Below are positions 1 to 5,833 of a stretch of 13,224 bases of DNA, piece after piece. Under the pieces are notes generated by a model. That model searched no databases and was not told where the DNA came from. It saw only the letters and a list, made by a program, of their open reading frames with translations. The position numbers and the translations under genes were made by a program. How positions within the stretch are numbered: position 1 is the first letter of the stretch; every line of letters begins with the position of its first letter. This DNA is from Bacillota bacterium (lineage in GTDB: Bacteria; Bacillota; Clostridia; Oscillospirales; Acutalibacteraceae): the NCBI GenBank assembly GCA_023397245.1, contig JAEWUH010000072.1:1-13224 (forward strand). The letters run 5' to 3'.

Positions 1-1451
1 AACTCGTACAGTACGGTAGTGGGATTTTGGGCAAGCCATGCTGAAAAAAGTGCAACTTTTTGTGTATCAGTCAGGCTATCAGACCAGCCGGTCATGCGGG
101 CTTTATTAATACGGAAATAACAAAATGATGCAAGTGACTGATTCGCATGAGGCCAATAACCCTCGGAGGTAACCGTTGAACTGATGATTAAATTTGATAA
201 ATAGGCAAATCTATCGCAAATACTTTTACAGCTGTCCCCTGCCAACCTGCCGGTAATTGAACGCTCATAAAAACAGATCGTTGTGTCATTCCCCGAAGCT
301 CCGTAAACGCTCCACGTTTCCGTACCGTTAAATATAATTTTACCGACCATTTGTGTCACCACTCCGCTTGGTATGCTGTAAGAATCGCATACACCGTCCG
401 GCAGGCTGTAAAGCGGCTGCGGCAGAGGATAGTGCTGTAGTACGGTATCATTTGATACGTCCAGTTTAGCTGTGCCGCTTAATACAGACGGATTGGCCGG
501 CGACTTGGTGCCCGTGCAGGTTTCGGTTGTCTGTCCGTTGACAAGCAGCGAGCGTAAGGAAGTGTTTTCCTGTATGTCATCTAAAGATACGGACGGGCCT
601 GTCTTTTCCCCAATGAATGCATTGGCAAAACGGTTGTCGGTTTCCTGCTTGGTGTATCCGGAAAAGCCGTCAACGGTTTCCTTTGCGCGGTCTGCGTCTG
701 CTTTGGCCGACGCGGCTTGCTGTTGGGCTGATTTGGCGCTGGCATCGGCTGCTTGGGAGTAAGTGCTTGCCGCGTCGGAATATCCTTTTGAAAGGCTTTC
801 GAAGGTCAGTGCGTTTGTTTCGCTTGCTTTTGCCTGAACTGCGGAAGTCAGCGCACCTTGTGCGCTGTTTTGTGCTTCGGCGGCTTTCTGGGCTGTTTGT
901 GCCTGAACCTGCAATATGTCCTGTTCCTGCCCGGATATTTTATCAGCAGTAGTTTGAACTTGGCTTTCCAAGGCCTGCACCGATTTAACGCCTGCAGAAA
1001 CATCGGAGAAGACGGTGTTTACCCTTTCCTCCCACTGCTGAAAGAGAGTGGGATTTTGGTCATATACCTCGTCGGCAGAAGCAAGACTTTCCTGAATTTC
1101 AAACTCCATGATATTGCTTTGCCAGACAATATTTTTCGTATTATCGTCCAAGATTTTATCAAATTCAATTTGTGCCAGCAATTTGCCGGGGACTGATGTC
1201 GAGGCAGAGGAAACATTCCAAAGTACGTTGATTTTATCGCCCAGAATTTGGACTTCCGGCAGAATCACATCGGATTTTCCGGTGCTGTTTTTTGTTTTAA
1301 TCGTGCAGCTGCACTGTGATAAATCAATATTTTCGCAGGTTTTCTCCATTGTGAAGCATACGGTTTCACAGTTTGAACTGCCTTGGTAGGACAGCAGCTT
1401 TTTAAACTCTCCGACATCAAAACAGTGGCCACCGGCGGTAAATTCTTTCAT
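1..1451 (-). CDS. Phage baseplate/tail-fibre-like protein (BppU-type N-terminus), 3' end outside window
   Basis: This reading frame is open for 483 codons from an ATG at 1451 to the left edge. A GAAAGGG ribosome site lies about 8 bases before the start. Residues 1-120 look like the beta-sandwich head of BppU/DUF2479-type baseplate proteins (VLWNV near 77, IVWQSNIMEFEI at 108-119). Residues 125-262 are rich in Ala, Gln and Ser and probably form a trimeric coiled coil. Then comes the YTKQETDNRF linker (266-275) common in phage fibres. The C-terminal part has LYSLPDGVCDSYSIPSG (347-363), TETWSVYG (377-384) and SAWLAQNPTTVLYE (470-483), which recur in Firmicutes phage minor structural proteins. 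It probably belongs to a tail or baseplate that touches the host cell. Nothing phage-like lies upstream, so it may mark a prophage edge or a domesticated tail gene. The family comes from recalled motifs; the exact role is uncertain. Confidence 0.72.
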   Translation of the reverse strand, partial: MKEFTAGGHCFDVGEFKKLLSYQGSSNCETVCFTMEKTCENIDLSQCSCTIKTKNSTGKSDVILPEVQILGDKINVLWNVSSASTSVPGKLLAQIEFDKILDDNTKNIVWQSNIMEFEIQESLASADEVYDQNPTLFQQWEERVNTVFSDVSAGVKSVQALESQVQTTADKISGQEQDILQVQAQTAQKAAEAQNSAQGALTSAVQAKASETNALTFESLSKGYSDAASTYSQAADASAKSAQQQAASAKADADRAKETVDGFSGYTKQETDNRFANAFIGEKTGPSVSLDDIQENTSLRSLLVNGQTTETCTGTKSPANPSVLSGTAKLDVSNDTVLQHYPLPQPLYSLPDGVCDSYSIPSGVVTQMVGKIIFNGTETWSVYGASGNDTTICFYERSITGRLAGDSCKSICDRFAYLSNLIISSTVTSEGYWPHANQSLASFCYFRINKARMTGWSDSLTDTQKVALFSAWLAQNPTTVLYE

Positions 1452-1517
1452 ACAATACGCCCTTTCTTAAATCATATTCTAAAGACTTTTCATATAACGT
1501 AAGAAAAGGGACGTTAA

Positions 1518-1535
1518 TTTCCCTGAACAGGGAAA
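1518..1535. repeat. Short perfect inverted repeat in the divergent gap
   Basis: TTTCCCT and AGGGAAA are separated by the 4-base loop GAAC. There is no T-run on either side that would make a terminator. The position, about 70 bases upstream of the phage gene start on the minus strand, would suit a regulator binding site or an mRNA leader hairpin. The role is unknown. Confidence 0.4.
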
Positions 1536-1756
1536 ATATTAGAAAGTGACATTTGAGTAATATTCGATGCAGTGAATACTGCCCGCCGGAGTGAAATATC
1601 CATAGGCTCAACCTGTAAAGATCATACCAATCATACAGCCGGTAAAGCGGATTATTATGTCGAACATTCTGCCGTCATTTTTATGAATTCTAAGCGGATG
1701 GAACCTCTAAATTCGTTTTATCCGGGAATCCTCTTGCACAGCCATACGGAAAAAGG

Positions 1757-1787
1757 TTGAGTTTGCGGAAAACTGTGGTATTATAAT
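1757..1787 (+). promoter_or_regulatory. Candidate sigma-A promoter for the phosphatase cluster
   Basis: A perfect -10 TATAAT (1782-1787) lies 50 bases before the phosphatase start. The best -35 is TTGAGT (1757-1762), with a long 19-base spacer. The spacing is not ideal, so the -35 is less certain than the -10. Confidence 0.5.
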
Positions 1788-1836
1788 TTATGAATAAAGA
1801 CCGAAGCACGAAAAAAAATAAAATAAGGAAGAAATT

Positions 1837-2622
1837 ATGGTAGAGAAAGTAATTGACATCGTACGCGGCAGCAGCCGCTTTATGAAAGAACGGGATTTTA
1901 AGGTTGAGTGCAAGGGAACCGTTTCGAACAACGTAACTTCGGCGGATATCGCGGTTCAGAAGTACCTGAGAGAAAACCTGCTTTCGCTTACGGACGACTG
2001 CGGGTTTTACGGAGAAGAAAGCAACCAGCAGGATTACCAAAAAGAAAATCTGTGGGTGGTGGACCCCATAGACGGTACGGCAAATTTTATCCGCGACCTC
2101 GCATGCAGCGCCATTTCGGTCGCGCTTGTAAAAAACGGCGAACCGGTGCTCGGTGTGGTCTATAACCCGTACCGGGACGAAATGTTCTGGGCAGAAAAAG
2201 GCAGGGGCGCTTTTCTGAACGGAAACCCCGTTCATGTTTCCGACCGTGACCTGCAGCATTCTCTGTTTTGTACCGCATTCAGTCTGTATAAAAAGGATTT
2301 AGCAAAGCCCTGCCTGAATATATTGGAAAAGATGTACGACCGGTGTGACGATTTCCGCCGCTTCGGTTCCGCTGCAGTCGAACTGGTTTCCCTCGCCTGC
2401 GGGCGTGTAGACTTATATTTTGAAATCCGTTTGTTTCCGTGGGACTTTGCCGCTTCGGAAATTATCATCCGGGAAGCGGGCGGTTTTGTTGGAACCGTCG
2501 GAATGGAGAAAACCGTGTTCAACCGGCCCATACCGATTATCGCCGCCAACAGCCGGGAAAATTACGAGTACCTGCGGCAGACGGTGCTGCGCGAAATACC
2601 GGAAATCCCCTATCGCGATTAA
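1837..2622 (+). CDS. Inositol monophosphatase family protein (SuhB-like)
   Basis: This 261-residue protein is a Mg2+-dependent sugar or inositol phosphatase and has the usual family length. The metal-site motifs are all present: GEES at 59-62, WVVDPIDGTANF at 73-84 (D76, D79), and the C-terminal WDFAASEIIIREAGG at 202-216 (D203). RFGSAAVELVSLACGRVD (175-192) matches the substrate-side helix of the family. The AAGGAAG ribosome site lies just before the ATG, and a promoter is present upstream. It is the first gene of a likely three-gene unit, with only 18 bases to the next gene. Substrates in this family include inositol phosphate, fructose bisphosphate, PAP and NADP, and the sequence alone does not choose between them. 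No key residue appears to be missing. Confidence 0.9.
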   Translation: MVEKVIDIVRGSSRFMKERDFKVECKGTVSNNVTSADIAVQKYLRENLLSLTDDCGFYGEESNQQDYQKENLWVVDPIDGTANFIRDLACSAISVALVKNGEPVLGVVYNPYRDEMFWAEKGRGAFLNGNPVHVSDRDLQHSLFCTAFSLYKKDLAKPCLNILEKMYDRCDDFRRFGSAAVELVSLACGRVDLYFEIRLFPWDFAASEIIIREAGGFVGTVGMEKTVFNRPIPIIAANSRENYEYLRQTVLREIPEIPYRD

Positions 2623-2640
2623 ACCAAAGGAGACAGGAAA

Positions 2641-3360
2641 ATGCCCAAGTATCTGGATTTCAATGTAAAGTCCGAAATGTACAGCAAGGACAAAGACTTT
2701 CATCTTCAGAACACGTATAACAACTGCGTAACCGAACTGACCGCCCAACAGACTAAACGCGATCAGACGATCGCTTTCTACATAGCAGTCATCAGCTTCG
2801 CAATTCCGTCGATCATCGACTTAAAGATGGGTTTCTCCGCAAAAGCGGCAGCCTTGCTTGTGCTGTTTCTTCTGGGCTGCATGCTGACAAGGGTGATTGC
2901 AAGATACCGTGTTTATAAAGAGGTTTACTGGATTACCTGCCGCACGATTTCCCAGCTTTATCTTTTTGACCAGAACCGGATCGATAAGGATGTGCTGCAG
3001 GGAGTTTTTTACAGGACATTGAGGAAGAATGCGGGAACGGTTCTTGTTATGGATGGGCAGGGTTCCGAAAAAATAAATAAGTGGAAAACATTCCGGAAGA
3101 TTTTCCAAGGCGCCGAGGCCACTTTGTACCTCGTTATGGCCGGCATGTCCGCCGGGGTGCTTTGGATCAGCATTTTACTGTTCTTCAACTTCAGCTGGGC
3201 AGGATATGCGGCGGCAACCGTTTTGGCGCTGGCCGACTTGTTCTACTGGAGCAGGCACTATTACAAACAGCTTACCAGTGTGTATTACGTCGTAAAAGGC
3301 AAGGACGACCCGTCCTTTAACGCCGTTTATTCCAAGGCGTGGTTTTTACACTATTATTAA
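2641..3360 (+). CDS. Unrecognised membrane protein with four predicted helices
   Basis: I do not recognise this 239-residue protein. An AAAGGAG ribosome site stands 9 bases before the ATG. Two helical hairpins are visible by hydrophobicity: about 43-59 with 68-85, and about 160-182 with 186-204. Between them lies a roughly 75-residue charged segment (86-159), probably cytosolic. The N-terminal 40 residues are polar and the C-terminus ends in an aromatic tail (AWFLHYY). There is no signal peptide and no cysteine-rich or nucleotide-binding motif. The paired-hairpin layout resembles small multimeric membrane proteins such as SLATT-type effectors, but I see no shared motif and do not claim membership. 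Tight spacing with both neighbours suggests co-transcription with the phosphatase and the hydrolase. Confidence 0.75.
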   Translation: MPKYLDFNVKSEMYSKDKDFHLQNTYNNCVTELTAQQTKRDQTIAFYIAVISFAIPSIIDLKMGFSAKAAALLVLFLLGCMLTRVIARYRVYKEVYWITCRTISQLYLFDQNRIDKDVLQGVFYRTLRKNAGTVLVMDGQGSEKINKWKTFRKIFQGAEATLYLVMAGMSAGVLWISILLFFNFSWAGYAAATVLALADLFYWSRHYYKQLTSVYYVVKGKDDPSFNAVYSKAWFLHYY

Positions 3361-3361
3361 A

Positions 3362-3377
3362 CCCGGGGAAATCCGGG
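3362..3377 (+). repeat. Small GC hairpin over the hydrolase ribosome site
   Basis: CCCGG and CCGGG pair around the loop GGAAAT, just after the membrane-protein stop and before the hydrolase start. The only purine-rich ribosome site candidate is inside this hairpin. It may lower translation of the hydrolase or simply be chance in a short gap. Confidence 0.35.
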
Positions 3378-3385
3378 CAATCAAT

Positions 3386-4261
3386 ATGGCGGTGATATTT
3401 ACGGAAAAGATCAGACTTCAATATCAATCCTATCCTGTTACGGTTTATCACAGACAGGGAGATACGGATGAGAAAATCGTATTTTTGCACGGCGGCGGAG
3501 TAGACAGCGCGATGATGTCCTGGAAAGAGGTCATAAACCTTATGGATTCACGCTATGACCTGTACGCGGTTGACCTGCTCGGTTACGGCGAAAGCGGTAA
3601 GCCCGATATCGAGTACTCCATTCCGCTGTATGTGGAGCTTTTACACAGCGTCCTTGAGCAGCTTGGAATCGAACGGACCGTCCTTGCCGGCCTTTCCTTG
3701 GGCGGGGGAGTATGCCTCGGCTTTTCGCTGAAATATCCGCAGACGGTAAGCAGGCTGATTCTGACAGACACCATGGGGCTGTGCGAACGGGTGCCGTTTC
3801 ATTCCCTTTGCCGCTGGTTTGTCCGTTCCCCGCTGAATCTGAAATCCTATGACTGGGTACGGAAAAGCAAAAAACTGTTGAAATGGGAACTGGAATCCGT
3901 CCTCTTCGGGGACAAAAAGAAAATTACCGATGAACTGGTCGACTCCCTTTTTCAGCTGATCCACGAGCCGGACTGCGGGAAGCCGTTTGCGTCTTTTCAG
4001 CGCTATGAAATGGGGAAGGCAAAAATAACGACGGAGCTGACGCCGCATTTAAGCGAGCTGAACATGCCGGTTCTGCTGGTAAACGGCGAAAAAGACTCCG
4101 GCGTGCCGGTACGGTTCGTTCTTGCCGCCGCAAAAGTCATTCCGGACTGCCGCGTACATATTATGAAAGGCTGCAGGCACTGGGCGCAAAAGGAAAGGCC
4201 GGAAGAGTATGTAAAGGTTCTGACGGGTTTTCTCGGGCAGAAGCCGGGGGGACCCTGTTAA
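3386..4261 (+). CDS. Alpha/beta hydrolase
   Basis: This is a 291-residue serine hydrolase of the alpha/beta fold. The HGGG oxyanion motif is at 35-38, the nucleophile elbow GLSLGG at 102-107 (Ser104), the acid is probably Asp237 (NGEKDSGVP) and the catalytic His is His265 (GCRHW). AVDLLGYGES (61-70) and the final GFL helix also fit the family. The inserted cap region is about residues 131-215. Its substrate cannot be read from sequence; esterase, C-C hydrolase and lactonase members share this pattern. It follows the membrane protein by 25 bases, so it is probably in the same transcript. The ribosome site is weak: the only GGGGAA is about 15 bases before the ATG and overlaps a small hairpin. 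The start could therefore be the GTG at codon 3. Confidence 0.88.
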   Translation: MAVIFTEKIRLQYQSYPVTVYHRQGDTDEKIVFLHGGGVDSAMMSWKEVINLMDSRYDLYAVDLLGYGESGKPDIEYSIPLYVELLHSVLEQLGIERTVLAGLSLGGGVCLGFSLKYPQTVSRLILTDTMGLCERVPFHSLCRWFVRSPLNLKSYDWVRKSKKLLKWELESVLFGDKKKITDELVDSLFQLIHEPDCGKPFASFQRYEMGKAKITTELTPHLSELNMPVLLVNGEKDSGVPVRFVLAAAKVIPDCRVHIMKGCRHWAQKERPEEYVKVLTGFLGQKPGGPC

Positions 4262-4327
4262 TCTTCACAAAAGAATCTGCGCGGATTTGTGCGTTACACT
4301 AAAAAACAAATAGGTAGCGATTGAATA

Positions 4328-4356
4328 TTGACATTTCCTACAAGCACGTTTATAAT
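4328..4356 (+). promoter_or_regulatory. Consensus promoter of the LacI-family regulator
   Basis: A perfect TTGACA (4328-4333) and a perfect TATAAT (4351-4356) are separated by exactly 17 bases. Transcription should begin around 4363, inside or next to the operator at 4365-4382. No terminator is clear between the hydrolase stop (4261) and this promoter. Confidence 0.9.
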
Positions 4357-4364
4357 GTTGCCAT

Positions 4365-4382
4365 GAGGTAAACGATTACCCA
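4365..4382. promoter_or_regulatory. Operator A, LacI-type, at the regulator's own promoter
   Basis: The core GGTAAACGATTACC (4367-4380) is a near-perfect palindrome centred on CG, which is the usual form of LacI-family operators. It begins right after the -10 of a consensus promoter, where bound repressor would block initiation or early elongation. The GTAAA half-site and the TTACCC half-site match the sites at 5470, 5554 and 5678. Autoregulation is inferred. Confidence 0.72.
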
Positions 4383-4404
4383 ACTTTTCAGCGAGGCTAT
4401 TTGA

Positions 4405-5400
4405 ATGGATCAGAAAAAACTATCGATGATTGATGTTGCGCGGCTTTCCGGGGTATCCGTTGCAACGGTATCCAGAGTGCTGAACCGGAACGGGCGTTAT
4501 TCGGAGGAAACCGAAAAGCGGGTTCTCGATATCGTCAGGCAGTACGGTTACAAACTGAATATGAACGCAAAAAGCCTCAGAACGAATAAAAGTCAGAGCA
4601 TCGGCGTAATTGTTCCGGATATTACGAACGAGTTCTTCGCAAAAATTGTGCGTTCCATTGAAAATTACATGATTCCGCATCATTACTCGGTTTTTGTGTG
4701 CGACTCCAATGAAGATGAAGAAATGGAGAATATGCATATTGAAAACCTCATCTCCAAGAGCGTGGACGGGATTATTTACATTTCCGGCAAATCCGAGGTT
4801 CGCACGCTGAGCGCGGAATACCATATCCCGGTCGTCTATATTGACCGCAGTCCGGGCAACGCTTCCCTGATGGTGCAGTCCGACAATGTGCTGGGCGGCT
4901 TTCTGGCAACCGAGGAGTTGATTCGGGAGGGCTGCAGCAGGATCATGATGCTGCGGGATTACCGCTGGCTTTCTCCGGTGAGGCAGCGCTATGCGGGTTA
5001 CAAAAAGGCGCAGGAAAAATACGGGGTTCCGGTTTACGAGGAGCTTCAGGTAAACGTCAACGTGGATTATGCAAGCGCAAAGAAAAAGATGGGTGAGGTT
5101 CTGGACTCCGGGCTGGAGTTCGACGGTGTTTTTGCCAGTAACGATATCATTGCCCTTGGTGCGCTCCACGCGCTTCTTGAACACGGAATAAAAGTACCCG
5201 GTCAGGTAAAGCTGGTCGGATTCGATGATATATCGCTTTCCGAGTTCTGCGATCCCCCGATCACAACGGTGACGCAGAATACGGATAGAATGGGAAAACG
5301 TTCCGCGCAGACCCTGCTCAAACTGATGAAGGGTGAAAATACCGGTACTTCCAACCAGATCATCATACCGGTTTCGCTCCATAAGCGGGGAACCTCCTGA
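4405..5400 (+). CDS. LacI-family transcriptional regulator, probable repressor of the allose operon
   Basis: This 331-residue protein has the standard LacI build. An N-terminal helix-turn-helix (MIDVARLSGVSVATVSRVLN, 8-27) is followed by the hinge region near 52-60. The periplasmic-binding-like effector domain starts at about 65 (SIGVIVPDITNEFFAKIV). GVFASNDIIALGALHAL and KLVGFDDISLSEFCDPPITTV are the usual late-domain motifs. The ATG has GCGAGG 8 bases upstream. Its own promoter carries an operator, and three more matching sites lie between it and alsA. It therefore probably represses itself and the als operon until allose or a phosphorylated intermediate binds. The effector is inferred from neighbours. 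E. coli uses the unrelated RpiR-type AlsR for this task. Confidence 0.92.
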   Translation: MDQKKLSMIDVARLSGVSVATVSRVLNRNGRYSEETEKRVLDIVRQYGYKLNMNAKSLRTNKSQSIGVIVPDITNEFFAKIVRSIENYMIPHHYSVFVCDSNEDEEMENMHIENLISKSVDGIIYISGKSEVRTLSAEYHIPVVYIDRSPGNASLMVQSDNVLGGFLATEELIREGCSRIMMLRDYRWLSPVRQRYAGYKKAQEKYGVPVYEELQVNVNVDYASAKKKMGEVLDSGLEFDGVFASNDIIALGALHALLEHGIKVPGQVKLVGFDDISLSEFCDPPITTVTQNTDRMGKRSAQTLLKLMKGENTGTSNQIIIPVSLHKRGTS

Positions 5401-5441
5401 TCGAAGGGAGCGCAGGCCGCAGTAAATATAGAACAGTCCCA

Positions 5442-5455
5442 GGGGCGCGAGCCCC
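5442..5455 (+). terminator. Possible weak terminator of the regulator gene
   Basis: GGGGC and GCCCC flank the tetraloop GCGA, followed by CCTTTCTC. The stem is short but GC-only. The downstream T content is modest, so termination may be partial. Confidence 0.4.
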
Positions 5456-5469
5456 CTTTCTCGGGCCCG

Positions 5470-5489
5470 ATGAGTAAAGGATTACTCAT
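5470..5489. promoter_or_regulatory. Operator B, perfect 8-base arms
   Basis: ATGAGTAA and TTACTCAT flank the centre AGGA, giving a 20-base palindrome with perfect arms. It shares the GTAAA...TTAC core with operators A, C and D. It abuts a second palindrome, TCGGGCCCGA (5461-5470). It lies about 70 bases upstream of the candidate als promoter, where it could act as an auxiliary looping site. Confidence 0.72.
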
Positions 5490-5546
5490 AATATCTGACC
5501 GTAACGGCCGCAATACGGCAAAACGGAAAACGAGCGGGTCTTGTCA

Positions 5547-5576
5547 TATACATTGAGTAAAGGTTATCTCTACAAT
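5547..5576 (+). promoter_or_regulatory. Candidate promoter of the allose operon
   Basis: TACAAT (5571-5576) is a good -10 and TATACA (5547-5552) a fair -35 (four of six), 18 bases apart. Operator C fills the spacer exactly, the usual position for a repressor that blocks polymerase. Other -35/-10 pairings in this AT-rich region are possible. Confidence 0.42.
5554..5571. promoter_or_regulatory. Operator C, degenerate right arm
   Basis: TGAGTAAAGG is identical to the left ten bases of operator B, while the right half (TTATCTCT) is imperfect. It lies between the -35 and -10 of the candidate als promoter. Fourteen of 18 positions match operator B. Confidence 0.6.
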
Positions 5577-5580
5577 ACGT

Positions 5581-5619
5581 ATAGAATAATTAGAGCAATC
5601 CAAAACAAAATTATTCTAT
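5581..5619 (+). repeat. AT-rich 11-base inverted repeat in the als leader
   Basis: ATAGAATAATT (5581-5591) and AATTATTCTAT (5609-5619) are perfectly complementary around a 17-base loop. It starts a few bases after the candidate -10, so it would form a hairpin at the very 5' end of the mRNA. It could also be a site for a second regulator. It does not share the LacI operator core. Confidence 0.55.
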
Positions 5620-5677
5620 TTATCCAATATTGCGGACGACTGAAAATCCATTTCAGATGGAACCCTTTATTACTTTC

Positions 5678-5695
5678 TGGGTAATGGTTTACTCA
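5678..5695. promoter_or_regulatory. Operator D, nearest to alsA
   Basis: TGGGTAATGG...TTTACTCA reads TGAGTAAACC...ATTACCCA on the other strand, combining the left half of operator B with the right half of operator A. It lies about 135 bases before the alsA start. No promoter right beside it is convincing, so it may act as a roadblock or a looping partner. Confidence 0.62.
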
Positions 5696-5794
5696 GCTCA
5701 TATAAAAACCACGATACATTATAAATAATGAACAGGGAATAATGATTCTGTGTGAAATCCAAAACAAGGAGGCTTCGGCAAAAGGGAAGAGCGA

Positions 5795-5833
5795 ATGTTT
5801 TTGGAAGAGCAGTTCAAAAGGAGGTTGCTATGA
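5795..5833 (+). CDS. Possible 12-codon leader ORF coupled to alsA
   Basis: An ATG preceded by AAAGGGAAG opens a frame encoding MFLEEQFKRRLL, whose TGA overlaps the alsA ATG as ATGA. The alsA ribosome site lies inside it. Such an arrangement would allow translational coupling. It is short enough to be chance and shows no amino-acid run suggestive of attenuation. Confidence 0.25.
   Translation: MFLEEQFKRRLL

Larger units (their letters stand above)
1452..1836. other. Divergent intergenic region
   Basis: These 385 bases separate the leftward phage gene from the rightward phosphatase cluster. I see no convincing gene. The short open frames lack good ribosome sites and recognisable content. The region holds an AT-rich stretch next to the phage gene, an inverted repeat at 1518-1535 and a promoter near 1757-1787. 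I found no tRNA and no obvious attachment-site duplication. The other copy of such a duplication would in any case lie outside the window. Confidence 0.6.
5401..5829. other. Control region between the regulator and the allose operon
   Basis: No convincing gene lies in these 429 bases. They hold a GC hairpin (5442-5455), a TCGGGCCCGA palindrome (5461-5470), three operator-like sites centred near 5479.5, 5562.5 and 5686.5, an 11-base inverted repeat (5581-5619) and a 6-base one (CTGAAA/TTTCAG, 5640-5656). There is also a candidate promoter (5547-5576) and a possible 12-codon leader ORF (5795-5833). The density of dyad symmetry is far higher than in the other gaps of the window. Confidence 0.7.

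Noticed and set aside
1417..1611. 64-codon frame on the minus strand just upstream of the phage gene
   Set aside because: It starts with TTG without a good ribosome site, overlaps the phage start and contains the hairpin at 1518-1535; no recognisable content.
1690..2259. 189-codon open frame on the minus strand overlapping the phosphatase
   Set aside because: It runs antisense through the conserved phosphatase motifs and shows no coding features of its own.
4365..4382. Reading operator A as a CcpA (cre) site
   Set aside because: It resembles cre only in the general LacI-family way; three further copies sharing its arms near the als operon point to the local regulator instead.
4420..5382. 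320-codon open frame on the minus strand
   Set aside because: It lies wholly inside the LacI-family gene, has no recognisable domain or ribosome site, and is explained by codon bias of the sense gene.
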